Source: Macrobrachium rosenbergii
Lineage: Eukaryota; Arthropoda; Malacostraca; Decapoda; Palaemonidae
Assembly (NCBI RefSeq): GCF_040412425.1
Contig: NC_089782.1
Span: forward strand, 23,235,122-23,299,121
Reading direction: 5' to 3'
Length of the DNA: 64,000 nucleotides
How positions within the stretch are numbered: the stretch's first letter is position 1; each line of letters opens with the position of its first letter. Positions 11,063 to 24,057 of this stretch are shown here, piece after piece. The notes beneath the pieces were generated by a model. The model saw only the letters and a list, made by a program, of their open reading frames with translations. It was not told where the DNA came from and made no database searches. Made by a program: the position numbers and the translations under genes.

Positions 11063-14000
11063 GGAAGGAATGAAGTTGCTCATGCATGTATCCTCTGCCA
11101 TAATGAGAGGATTCGGGGAATTTTTGTAGATACTTTATAGATTACATATTATCAGTTTTTATATTTCTCGCAGTTTTTTTATATATTTTTCTCTCTCTCT
11201 CTCATAGCTAGTTTTATAAGTTTTCTGTTCTCCCCTTGTCCATTCCTTTTCTTTTTCATTGTATAATTCTCTCTGTAATGTGAACAGTAGCATTACTATT
11301 GCATTTTGTGATAAAATGGACAAGATACTGTAAAATATTTGTGATTTTAAAATGCAAATTCTTTTGGGGAAGTATAAGGATGGTTAGAGCAAAAACTCAC
11401 TTTTTCAAGTTAATGATGAATTGAATATATTAAAAAATACATTGGAATTTTTTTTATGGTGTGGCAGGAAAATAAGTACATGGTAGTAACACTTCCTCTT
11501 TAGTGTAACCAGGGAATAAGTTATACACATATACAGTAGGAAAATGCTAAAAAGCTGCAGCAGAATGAACTGTCAGAAGCCCTGGGTGACAGTTTTTGCA
11601 CCTGCAGCTGTATTTTCCATTGTTAGGATGAAAACCAGGTTCCTCAGATCTTTACATTTTAAAAATGGTTTAACCAGATCACGAAAATTGGAATTCTTAA
11701 GCAAAATTCTGTAGGTGTGTAGCATAAAAGCAGACAGCCCTTATTAAGACTCATTGACTTTATCATAATGAATTAAGCTTTGTAATCCACACTGACTCCA
11801 AAAGTGCATGTAAAGCCATTCAAAATTATTGCCCCAAAATCACTATATAAGAAAAGAAGCTCTCATTACATAACTTAAGCCCATAAAACTATTGAAATAT
11901 GTTAGATCCCTGACTATGTATGCATTAAGGGAAATAAAGCTGCCTATAAAACAGGTAGTGCTGCAGCTACTGTAATTAGATTGTATACCTGTTCCTCTCG
12001 AGAGATTCGTAACTATCTCTAAATTATGTCTTCGTAAATGGCTTGCTTAATGGTGTGGTGAATCAGATAACAAAACTGTTGGATTGGGTTCTTCCATCTA
12101 AAAAGAACACACATTGAAGTAATATTTTGTCTTCAGATTGGTCACATGTGACCATGTCCAGTGCAGAACAACACTTACAACTGTACATATGTTCTATGTA
12201 ACAGTTTTCAACCAACAACCAATACAAAGTTTTGGAAACAAATACTTAGGGAAATTTTCCAGTCTTCAACCTTCTAGCGTACATAATCATCATGTTTTTA
12301 ATTTGTAATTTATTAAAGATAAATTAGCAAGAACTAGCCAGTCATCTACCTTTATGAGAGTTAAGAACATTGATGCAGTGGTTTGGTTAAACTTTTTTAT
12401 TAATTAATGATAATAGTGATCCACTCATATAATATATGGGTTTTTAAAATTTTTGATCTGACTTATAGGAATTAACAGTTTTCTTTCCTTATTGTAGTCA
12501 CCTAATTTTTACATAATCCCTCATGATCTATTTGACTGCGTTTAGGCAATAATGAATTTGGTAGTGGTACATTAAGCTCTTGATTTAATTTGACTATCAG
12601 TGATTCCTTACGCCAGATGTATCAGGAGGGATTCCATAAGTTTTCTTAGCACTTGGATTAATCTCATAATTTTTACTTATTACTAGTCACTTAGTTTAGA
12701 GTGGAGTTAGAAAGGTATATGAAAACAACATGAAATAATTTTTTGTTCATTAGAAGTTAAAAGTCAGCACTGGTTTTGCAAGTATATTATTAATATAGTT
12801 TTGTAAATTTGCTTAAATGAAGGTAAATAATCTGGGTATTTCCAGACTTCCTTTTTATACGAGTTAGTTTCAGATGGCACATGGTATTTCTGGAAGGTTA
12901 GGTACAATATGGAATATTGTTGTTTTGATGATGGTTCACTGTAATTAATATTCTTTTCTAGATTTCAGACTTGGTGATAAAGGATAACTTGATTGCTGGA
13001 TAGAGACAGTTAGTTTTGAAGTGTTATTAGGTGGATTAAACCTAAACCTTTTAAATTTTTTCTGAAAAACCTTATGGTACCGTCCAGTATTATGAAAGGG
13101 ATGTGAATTCCTTTTGAACAGGTAACAAGAGGTTTGGTGTTGCTGTTTAGTACATTTTCTGCCTGCCATACTTGCTTTTTTTAGCTAGTCTGAATTTTTT
13201 TTGAGAGTGCTTTTTATTTATTTGCTAAGGTTGTACTTTCACTGTCGTTTACTTACATTATAGTTGTTTGGTATAAGCTGTCTTTCTTTCATGGACTTGA
13301 TTTAATCTGGCCATGTAAAATGTGAAACTGAGTTTAGTAAGCACAGTCCATTTTTGCCTATACCTTAAAATTTCGTACTTTCCAAAGCAAGTTGTTTCAG
13401 TTAGATACATTAGAAAATGTTACACTCAACTTTTATAAATTTCTAATTCATGGAAAGTGACAACTTGAATGTGTGTTGTCTGGCAGGTTTTGATAGTTCA
13501 GTTTAGATAGTATCATAAACCTGAAGTAAAGTGTTCTTCCAGAGACCCCTTTGAAATTGGGTGGAATATGTTTCTTTGTATACTGTTTTATATAACAGTC
13601 CTTTTCAGGTTTGGATCCACTTTCCTGTAATTTTGTAAATTGAAATATAAACATTGAAGTATTTTGCTGAAAAAGTTTTTCAGCCATTGAAAACTAATTT
13701 GATGTGCAGTAGGTGTGAATTGGGCAGGTTTTTGAGAATAGCAAGCATTCTGGAGTTTTGTATTTAAATTATTTTGTGCTATGCTATTAGCATGTCATCC
13801 TTGCCAAAGTATATCCCATAGAAATTGATAGTGTACATAGGTCAGAAATTTTTTGAGGAAATGTCAAGTCGGTGTGTTTTTTTTACCAAGGCTATAGGAA
13901 AAAAAATAACACAGTACTTCTGTTTTCAGTATAAAAGTACAATGGAGTGATTTGTATCAGCAATTGGAAGTGCTGAAGATGAGCGAAATGTTGAATGACA

Positions 14001-16334
14001 GTAGTATATTAAGCATAACTAGTATCAACTGACTGTGGGCACTAAACCTACCATTTTTATATCTGTGGGTTGGTAACCTTTCTTTGAGAAATTCAGGGAC
14101 AGCTCAGTTTGGAAACTTCCCAGGGTCATGGATGCAGAGTATAGCTACTTGGGGTTGTTAGATTTTTGAAATTAAAATTTTAGTATTTGATGGAAAGTTA
14201 ATGCCTCAATGTTTTTTTCTAATATCCAAGGTTTACTGTACTGTACTTATCTTTTGGGGGATGTGTTTGCACTGTATTACCGTAAAGTTTAGAAGAAATG
14301 CACTGTATTACAGTAGAAAGGTTAACAGGAAATCCCATTTTCATAGTTTTAATTTTTAATGGAAATGTGCCATTTAATTTAAACACATGTCCTAGGTATT
14401 AGAAATGTGTAGGCATAGAAATACTTGGGGAAGTAAAAAATGGACTTGTAATTTATTGGCTTCTGTTGAGGCCAAGTTAAAAATCTGTTTATGTAACATT
14501 GCTTAATGCTTAGTTTGGAAGAACTGTGATTTCTGGACTTTTGTGCAGTCTTGTTTCTGAGAATAACGAGTAGATTGGAAATAATGGACTATTCCTGCCA
14601 GTTGATAGAAGTTCCTCCTTAATACTTCATTAGAGTAAGTTTTGCTATTGTACAGATACATTTTATCTTTTTGCCTAAATGCTGTATATGTATTGTAAAT
14701 GTATATTATTCTAACTTACAGAGTTTTTATTTTCAAGATTTATTTGGGATTTATAGTAACTTTTGTGAAATTATTTGATAGAGTACATAATTAGTAAGGT
14801 CAGTAATACTGCATCACAGTTTCCAGTTGTAAGATTTGCACCTTGCCGGAAAGTAAAAAAAAAAAAATAAAAATAAAAACTTATCAAGTTTTGTAGAAGA
14901 GATTAGAATTTTGGCTTGTAAATATGACAGCAGAGGTATGACAGGCACACTGTATTTTCACACTCCTCACTGTTTTCTTGCTCATCATTTCTTGTGGCCA
15001 GTGATCCTGTTGTTTCTTGGTAACACTAGTGACATGGATTCATGCAGTCACATACAACAGATGTAATGTGAAAAATGTGTCATTACCTGTCATTTTTGTT
15101 CATTTCTCCAAGATTTCATGAAGCCAGGCCTTTTATTTTTATTGCAGTTATTATTATTTTTGCTTCTGCAGAATTGATAAATCTTGGGCTATGTAAGTAT
15201 ATATTTTTATGGTAATTTTCATGGATATTAGGTTTTCTTTCAAATTTGAATGGTTCTTTTTGTTATTAGTCTGCCAGATGTCAGGTTTAGTTTGTTAGCA
15301 TACACCATTTAGTGTATCATTCTTCATTACTTGTTCTGCAGTTAATTATTAAGATTTATGCAAAGTAAGCTCCTCATTAAAACTGGTTTGGGTCATCAGG
15401 TAATTTATAACAAGTGGAAAAACTTGGTAGTGCATTATCATGGCATGTTATACATAAACCACTCAGCCAATACTCATTTTTCATGCCTGTGATATCAGCA
15501 TGGTTATTTCATATATACTTTGTATGGTGTGCTTGTAGAAGTTTCAAAGGGATTATTGTGTTCCAGAGATGGGAGCCATTCAGTGCTGTGAATTTGTAGC
15601 ATTCGGTGTAAGTTTTGTTGATGGCAGTAACGGCAAAGGCGGAAAACTTTTTGTAAACAGAATGTTAGCAGGCATAAATGGTGGAAAAAGATACAAAACC
15701 AGAAAGTGCAGAACATTTTGGGAGGGTGATTGTTTCAATGTTCGAGTTGCCTAAAGAATGAATAGATTTGTTTGTTTATCAAATCTCAGACTGAGGTTCA
15801 TTCCTGTGTTAAAAAGACAAGGAAAACTAAGCTAAAGAAAGTATATTGGGGTTACTGTATTTTAATGTGCACTCACATGTTGATTTATCAGTTCATCTGT
15901 ATATAGTGAACAGTTACTGGTTGGGATGGGAGGAAGCTTATGAATAAGAATTTCATCAGTTTTAAACTAAATTTTTTACATTTTGAAATTTGGCAATATT
16001 AAGTTTTACAGGTCTATTAGTTAGGTTTATGTAAAACTCAGATAGTTTGCTTATGTTCAATAGCTGTACCGCATGATTCACCTGCTATTTTGTAAACTGC
16101 TGTGGACTTGACGCAACTGTTTGCCCATACCCATCTAGCAGAATACTACACAGACATTGTATATCCATATGCTAGATGAATTTGCCATGAAGTTTAAAAT
16201 AACAATAAGTGCGAAAGTGGATTTTGTAATTTAAGAGGTTAATATTTTTTCAGATGTTCCAGCATTGCAGGAAATGCATATTAAGGTCCCAGAATTTAAA
16301 GAACAAACTTATTTTTCATTCAAACAACTTTGTC

Positions 16335-16419
16335 AAACTAAATTTGAGAGGCCTAATCATTCACCATTAAGATATCAAGTAAACTAAATTTGAGAGGCCT
16401 AATCATTCACCATTAAGAT
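16335..16419 (+). repeat. Exact 39-bp direct repeat
   Basis: The stretch beginning AAACTAAATTTGAGAGGCCT occurs at 16335-16373 and again at 16381-16419 without mismatch, separated by ATCAAGT (period 46). It is a recent local duplication. Confidence 0.8.
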
Positions 16420-16954
16420 GCATATAAAGCTCCTTTTAGTTGTATCTTCCTCAAAACTGAATAACCAACAGTAGAATCTTGCATCAGACCAGCTTGGAAC
16501 CATCTTTTCTAGAAATCCTCGTTCCTAATCCTTATTGTTCATTTCTCCATTGCTTTGAATGGTAGCAGATCTGGAAAGTAAATATAGAGATTGTAGGGTG
16601 CATGATTGTACATGAAAATATGGCTATAAGAAAAATCTCAATATATCTAGAAGTGCAGATTTTATACTAGTAACAAATATTGCAACTGAAAATGGACTGT
16701 AATATCTTTTTAGTACAGGGATAGCTGATAAGGCAGTTACACAACCATTATTACAGTATTATTTCTATGGTCTCAAAATTAGGTGGTATTCATTTGTCAC
16801 CTCACCTAACTTTGATTAATGAGCTTGTTAATCTACATAGATTAACAAGGTTCTTGGTCAACATCTAGTATTATCATCATCATGACAAAATTTGAAATAC
16901 TTAAGCCAGCCATTCAGGTAGACTCATGTACTCTAACTTAGCAAGAAACCCTTT

Positions 16955-16988
<34 letters not shown>

Positions 16989-19900
16989 CACAGCTTGCCA
17001 AACCACCTGACTTGTGAAATGCTTGAAAAATTTAACACTTACTCAACTTGTTGGCTACTTGGCATGATACAATCCTTCATTGTAGAGGCTGCAATGCAAC
17101 ACATAAACCTGTTCAAACACAGAGGCTTCTTGCAATAAGTAGTCTGTAAGATCGGTTGTAGAATTTAATCTCATTTAGAAACTGACTAGTTGGGCAGTCT
17201 TAGTGAAGGGTGTCAATTTCAGCTTGGAACAAGGTACTCACGCTTAAAAGGAGGCTTTAATCAGTGTCAAAGGTTTTTTTGTATAGAACAACATGAATTA
17301 GTAATAACATCTGAAAAGGGCAAGAGACAACTCCAGTGGTGACTTAGTTGTCAAGCAAGTGCCCACCTGTGAAGTTTATCAACAGACTTACTTTGCCTGT
17401 CTGTAATGGCTTATGATGTATATACTGTATATAAGATGTATACTTGTATGAATATTGTGAATTTATAATTTTACATTTTCAGAATGTATATAGGGTGCAG
17501 AATGTTTTACTTGACAGATTTTAAATATTTAGTGATAAATTTTTTTCATGGGAAACAAGTACTAGTTGAGAGGTTTAATTGTAAAAATGAATTAATGAAA
17601 CAACCTAGAAATAGGCAGTACCAATCCTGCTCATGAAGTTTCATGTGACAATATTGCTAAGCTTTTTTAGACTCATTAAACTTGAATGCTTGCCTGCAAG
17701 GAAATCAGTTTTGCATTAGAAAACTTTTGCCTGTGCTCTAATAATACTGTAACTAGCAGGTTAACTTCATATAGCTAGGTTTGTTGTTATTCAGGTCTTT
17801 CCATTAAAGTTTGTCATCAAACTTGAGGGTGTAGTTGCATTTTCTGGTGTTGGAGGTAGCTGTTTACTGGAAACTATTTGAATACATAGTACTTAAAAAC
17901 TATAATTCTTTTCTCTTGTGCCTTGGGTCTCTAGTTGTGACTGACTGCAATGACAAGGGATCTGTGATGTTCTATTACTATAATGCAATTCAATTTCTCT
18001 AATATTTGCTTAACAAAAAACTCAAGGCTGGAGTGGAGCAGGTTTTCCTAGATGTTTATTTAAAAAGGCTTGTGGTACGTTGATTAAGTATAGTTTTATT
18101 ACTATTGAAAAGTTGTTGTATGCCAACTATTCTCATATGATAAATCTGATTATATTAGTAAATTATATGTGAATATTTTGGTCTGGATAACATGCTACCT
18201 GTGAGTAAAATGCCAGTTTTGTTAACCATAAAATGTTAGTATAGTTAAAAGTTGCATCAGTTTATAACTAATTTACTGTGTTCATCTCACCATTTTTATA
18301 AATTAGTTTAGCAAGACCACCGAGTCACATTTCTGAACCTCTCATAGTACTCGCTTAAGTTTTCCAGAAAGCAGAAAATATTATGTGTATTTGGAACTGC
18401 ACATGGAAGGGAGTTTTTAGTGTTAAAAGCTGTCTCAAGTCTTCATCAGTGTAGCCACTGGTAATTTATATGAATTTGCTGTTTTTCAGTCGTATAAATT
18501 TTACCATTCTAAATCTTTGGAAAACAGGGTAGAGGAATAAGCAATGAACATTTGTGATTATGAATTCTAAAGTATAAAATGCAACCTCCTTTAGATATGA
18601 TAGTCTTCTCTTCAGCATTATAAATAGCAGAAATATTACTGTAGAAAACATACTGATCGTACTAGTTTTTTTTCTATTAATTATACTAGAATGTAGTCTG
18701 CAAGGCCTTGACTTTTAAGCTTACTTGGACAATGATCACTCTTGGATTTTGATTTTTCACCAAAGATTTGCAGTACATAGATTTATACACTAACTCCAAT
18801 TTAGTGAATGCTTTGAAGAAACAAAATGCTCAACTCATTGATTTTCATTAAGAGCATCCACTATCTTTTCTCATGTAGTTTATTAAGACGTTTTATGAAT
18901 TTGTTTAAAATATGCAAATGTTTTCTTTTATGGAATCATAATCCCTAGTAGGGTTGTATGGGTTATTTTTTCTCAATGGTTGTATCGGGACAATTGCTGC
19001 CTTATGTGCTGTAGAACTTGGAATTGGGAGAAAAAGTCAGCCAAACGTGAAGAAATGAAAGCCTGTTCTCCCTCAAGATCATTTACGTGGGGATACTACA
19101 GTAGAGCGAGTTCCCTATTCATTGTTTACTGTAGGTACTAAGGTCAGTGTAAGGTATCTTTATTTTCTTAGGGTACAGCATTCATGATAAAACAGTATAC
19201 TGTACAGTACTATGTTGTTAATGTCCCTTGACAATTGAAAAAAATTTTATGCAGGTGTGTTGTAGCATTCTTTTGCCTTTTGCCATTGGGACTTGCAACA
19301 CTAAGTGCTTTAATATTTTTTTGATGGCCTTATCAACATTATGAAATAGAGCTCACTTTATAAGTATTAAATGGTGTTGAATTGCAAAAAGTATAATTCT
19401 TTTTTCCTTTACAGAAGGTGTTAACTGTGCACATGCAAGTTTTATTTTACTTAGATTACAAATGTATATTAAACATTGCAGATTGTGCAGTAAATGCTAT
19501 CTTTATGTCACGAACACATCTGCAATTTCATCACACATTTTCTTGGTGCCTCATGCTATAAATGTTCTTGTGCCTGAGCTGCCTTGTTGGATCGATTTTT
19601 TTAATGATGATTTTTACAGTTTTCTATTAGTTTTTCCAGTTATGATAATCAGCTTATTGTCTTCTACTGCTTTTGAAGTGGAGTACAGCATAATATATTG
19701 AGAATATTTTCCTTGAATGTAATTTGTAAGGGAAAGTTATTTTTAGTATTTTAAGCTTTTTAAAATTTTGCATTCACTGTAACTCCAGAGTTACACAAGG
19801 TTCTTAATTAAATCCTTTTTAGGTATGCAGATGTAAAATAACATTGTCTTCTATTTTTTTGCAGTAAATATGTTTTAAGCATCTTTACATTCCAATGTCT

Positions 19901-20094
19901 GAAAAGTTTTATTAATTTAAAGCACTTGTATTAGAAATCTAGCTTACAATCTAAAAACCCTCAATTTTGATCCATACAAGGTTAAGGATGTAATTGATTT
20001 TTATAGATTTGTGTACAGTAATGTGAAGGCTTGATATTTGCTTGGTTGAGTTTTGTATAAAGAGGAAATTTATGCTAACTTTGTATGCCAGCTA

Positions 20095-20100
20095 AATAAA
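20095..20100 (+). terminator. Candidate distal poly(A) signal
   Basis: AATAAA followed within 30 nt by TGGTTATGATGTGCTGGT, a GT-rich downstream element. It lies at the boundary between the uniform AT-rich tract and the repeat-rich intergenic block, which makes it the best candidate for the end of the ACAP transcription unit. Confidence 0.4.
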
Positions 20101-20110
20101 TGGTTATGAT

Positions 20111-21600
20111 GTGCTGGTCACATTTCTTTAATTATGCCTAAGTGTTCTTTTTATATCAGTCCTCCATCACCGTAGGCCCACCACTTGGTCTGGTGAGAGG
20201 AAAGCTCTAGAACATAAGGGTACAACCAGATAAGACTGGCTTTTTGCTGAGCCTTAGTCTTGTTGACAAACAATGCAAAGAAATTGACTAGGTTTTGACT
20301 GTTTGGTGGATTTGATGAGGGATGGAGTTTGATACCAAGCTTCACCTGTAGATCTGGAGTACCAGACATACTTGGGTTTGGGAAGCCTTCTTAAGCCAGG
20401 ACTGTGAAAGCTAACTAAATTAGCTTGGCTAAATTATTTAATAATAACAATGTTTCAAGACAATGTTAGCCCTCAAGTCTGCAGACTGGTGGTCTGAAAG
20501 GAAGGTCAACATCCATCCTCCCAGCACCAACATTTGGGGCTTTGTCTCATCCTCAGACAAGGCCCCGAGAAAGGGAAGGTTCAATATATTTTAAGCCACA
20601 AGTCTAACATGACCTAGCTTGGAAGGAAGCCATGCCAACAAAGTCCACGGCTCCTGCTTCAGAGAAGAAAAAGAGATCCCCACCTTACAAAGATGTTTGA
20701 ACCCAAGGTCACCTGTAGGAAGCAGGTTTTGGCTCCCTCTGGGAAATCGTATATTTGCTGGGGAAGGGCAGGGGGACAGCTGTAGGGTAACCAATTCCCT
20801 GATCCAGAGATCAAAGAATCTATCTCCTTAAGCAAATCCCATGCAAACAGCTACTGGGATAACCTGAAGACCATTTCAAACTCCAAGGTAAACACCAAGG
20901 TACTCTCTCTGGAGGACATCAGGTGTCGAGGAGTCACCCTGGTAGCTTTCCTGAGACCACTGTACTCATGAATGAACAAAATCCTCTTGCCAAAATACCT
21001 ACCCAGTCCAGCCTACTTGGTTAAAGGACCATCAAGTCCAGTAGAATTGAATTAATAACCCAACCTAGTCCTAGTTACAGAATCGGTGCCAGACACTAAG
21101 TAACACAGGGGACCATGCATGGAAAGACCCATGCAATGATGGGTGGTCACAAGCAGTCATGAACTGAACCACCCACACTGTCCATGATCGTCTGTCCTGC
21201 ACACACATGCTGGAACCACCACCCTTAATTTCCACCAAAGCACCAATGTTTATGAGAAGACTTTTCAGCCATCAAGCCAATTACTGCCTTCTGGATCTTC
21301 TCCCTGAAACTTCATCAATCAGAAGGGAGGACAACGTGGAAGGTGGTCTGCCCATTTTTTCAAATTGCTAAGGCCACTCAAGGCAGATGTTTTACTGCTG
21401 GAATCATAGGTGAAGCCAAGCTCAAGCACCGAGGTACTTGAACACCAACCCATGCAGGGAACCTTTGGAAGAAGCCAAATGTTCCAGGAAGCAAAGCACA
21501 GAAGGCTCTCTTGGAAAGCCCAGGGTCCACAGCTCCTTGTTTCCTGGGACTGTTTGTTGAAATATCAGAGGCAAGGGAAGTGGGAACCAAAGCAGGATAG
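20111..21600. repeat. Anonymous GC-richer repeat-like block
   Basis: The composition differs from both flanks (balanced GC, many AAGG/CCAAGG words). Short overlapping open frames occur on both strands (for example near 21410-21680), but none resembles a known protein. Inference: a decayed mobile element; no terminal repeats were recognised. Confidence 0.35.
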
Positions 21601-21612
21601 CAAAATACAGGT

Positions 21613-22071
21613 TCTGCTGCCACAGTACCATGCACACCCCATATAAACCATGGTTGTCAGGTCCGTGCACACCCTTCACAGATCACAGTTATCTGGTCCT
21701 TGCATGCCCTTCACAGACCACAGTCGTCTGGTCTGTGCACACCCTTCACAAACCATAGTCGTCTGGTCCATGCATGCCCTTCTTAAACCACAGTTGTCTG
21801 GTCTGCGCATACCCTAAACAAATCACAGTCGTCTGGTGCTTGCACGCCCTTCACAAACCGCAGTCGTCTGGTCTGTGCACGCCCTAAACAAACCAAAGTT
21901 GTCTGGTCCATGCACGCCCTTCACAAACCACAGTCGTCTGGTCTGTGCACGCCCTAAACAAACCACAGTCGTCTGGTCCATGCACACCCTTCACAAACCC
22001 CAGTCATCTGGTGCGTGCACGCCCTTCACAAACCACAGCTGTCTGGTCTTTGCACACCCTTCACAAGCCAA
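21613..22071. repeat. 35-bp minisatellite, about 13 copies
   Basis: Units of the form TGCACGCCCTTCACAAACCA + CAGTCGTCTGGTCYR repeat every 35 bp. In the middle part, units with CCTTCACAAACC alternate with units with CCTAAACAAACC, giving a 70-bp dimer. Because 35 is not a multiple of 3 and the unit lacks stops, a 97-codon open frame (21836-22129) reads through all three phases with a 35-aa period. I regard that frame as a by-product, not a gene. Confidence 0.85.
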
Positions 22072-23448
22072 ACTGAATGTGATATGGGTAGATGTGGTGG
22101 CTCAGCAGAAATTATGGGGGTCAAGGTAAGCACAGTATAGGAACAGGTCATACTAGCAAGGTATTGCCCTTAGAAGAGAGACAATGGTCTTCACCTTCTT
22201 CCTCATTTAAATACTGTATATTGCTTCCACTGTGCAGGTGACCAATAACAATACTGTAATCCAAAAATTAACCACAATCATTAATCATTCAAACATGCAA
22301 GCACTTCTGAAAACAGCTTCAACAGCAACCACCACTGATGTGCACAAATGCATCTCATTATGCCAGTTGAAGAAAAAGTGGTGCTGCACAACCAAGTGAG
22401 TCATTCCCCAACCTCTTTACTCATACCACCAGCTAACAATCTTGTTACCAGCTGTTACTGAAGGCATTCCATATAAAGACAAGGAATTGTATTGTTTGAA
22501 CAAGTGATAAATCGTGAAAAAAGATGACAACTCCACATTCAAAGTTCATTGGAAATTCATTGGACAAAATCTGCCTCCTACCAATAAAACTTCTTGGGCA
22601 AAAGAAATGGCCTTTTTTTTTTTACCAAAATTTAATTCCACATTACCACCTACTCTAAATTTGGAGATATAAACAATACTGCAGGAGAAGTTTGTCCAGC
22701 CTGAAGACCATCACAGACTGAATCTGTTCAAATCTTGTATGAATATATGGTTTTAATTACCATGCAACAATTTGACTGCTAATGGCTAGGACAAGGATGT
22801 TTTCAAAGGAAAAACAAGTTGAAATTAGGAGGGATCCTCCTTATCAGGAAAAAATTCCTTATAAAAGACAGCCTTGAAAAAACAAGTCTCCAAAACCACA
22901 CAAATGAATACTCAGTCAAGAAACTATGACAACTTCAAGAAATGACCAAATTTTTATAGGTTCAATTTCTTTTTAGGCATTATCTGCAAGGGAACAAGAT
23001 TGAGTGAGAGATCACCAAAGTAGAGAGAGGTATAGAGACTGAAGAACTAGGTGGCAAAATCTTGATAAAGTTTTTAGTTTTTATGACAGTAATACGAATT
23101 GAGATGCATTAAAATGTAAAATCTTAAAAATTTAAAATTAGGGGAAACAGAGTTACATAGCAATGGTAATTATGGGGCTGCATCCCAACTCAACCTAACT
23201 TATGGTAAAACCTTATGGGAACCTATAACTGAAGTCAAGCTAATCTAACCAAAGCTAGGGACCTGCACCATACTCTTAACCCAGGGTAAACGGTGTGGCA
23301 TTGGAGCTAGGAGGTATTTAGCCTAACCTAACATAGGGTACAGCACTTTACTTGAATTTATTAACCTACGGTGACCTGTCCTCCCTTCCAAAGGGCCCTT
23401 GCCTCTCTCTAACCGCCCGCCACCCTCCCAACAACACCTAGAGACTTA

Positions 23449-23642
23449 AGCACGGTTTACACGCTACGATAAATTGTAGCGATTTATTGTAATGAAAAGG
23501 TTGTTACAATTTGTCGTTATGTGTAAACAGGAGATCACTACAATAAATCGCTACGATCTCCTGTTTACACGTAACGACAAATTGTAACAACCTTTTCATT
23601 ACAATAAATCGCTACAATTTATCGTAGCGTGTAAACCGTGCT
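23449..23642. mobile_element. Fold-back MITE, Harbinger-like (TTA target site)
   Basis: A 194-bp near-perfect palindrome. It begins AGCACGGTTTACACGCTACG and ends with the reverse complement; arms of about 90 bp surround a short centre near 23545. The flanks are TTA on both sides (23446-23448, 23643-23645), a 3-bp duplication of the TWA type used by PIF/Harbinger elements. No coding capacity. Family assignment is inference from the target site and TIR only. Confidence 0.75.
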
Positions 23643-23992
23643 TTAGGCCTCTGGGAAGAATGTCTCTCGATTTATGTAGCCTAACTCAACCCTTGGGGAA
23701 AGCACTAGATTGAGATTTCACACTCAAGACTTGTTTTGCTGGCAACTCCCAACCTATAAATCGTACACAAGATGGTCCCTTATTTAGATAAATTATACCG
23801 CTTCCAACGTGTCCACCCGATCTCAAAGCGAATTTGCGTCTCTTGGAAAGTTAGAACCACTTCATGATTTCTTTAAAAATCACATCACCATCCGTTCAAG
23901 CATTTTCCGGTATCAGTTAATGGTACTGCGGTTCTAACGTAAATATGATTAATTAAAGCAAATATCCATTCGTATTGGGGTTCTGATGTGTG

Positions 23993-23994
<2 letters not shown>

Positions 23995-24055
<61 letters not shown>
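23995..24055. repeat. (GA)n microsatellite
   Basis: Uninterrupted GA dinucleotide tract of about 60 bp. Confidence 0.95.

Positions 24056-24057
<2 letters not shown>

Larger units (their letters stand above)
11063..20110 (+). other. ACAP: Possible very long ACAP 3' UTR or gene-free intergenic tract
   Basis: About 9 kb of even, T-rich AT sequence follows the ACAP stop, almost free of the GA/TA microsatellites and repeats that crowd the rest of the window. It ends at AATAAA (20095-20100) followed by a GT-rich stretch, and the base texture changes sharply just after. Small structures inside: an exact 39-bp direct repeat (16335-16373, 16381-16419), a perfect 10-bp-arm hairpin CTTGTTAATC/GATTAACAAG near 16824-16849, and a T run at about 16957-16988. 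No coding family is seen. Confidence 0.4.

Noticed and set aside
21836..22129. 97-codon open frame with 35-aa repeats
   Set aside because: Explained by a stop-free 35-bp minisatellite read in rotating phase; no promoter, splice or family support.
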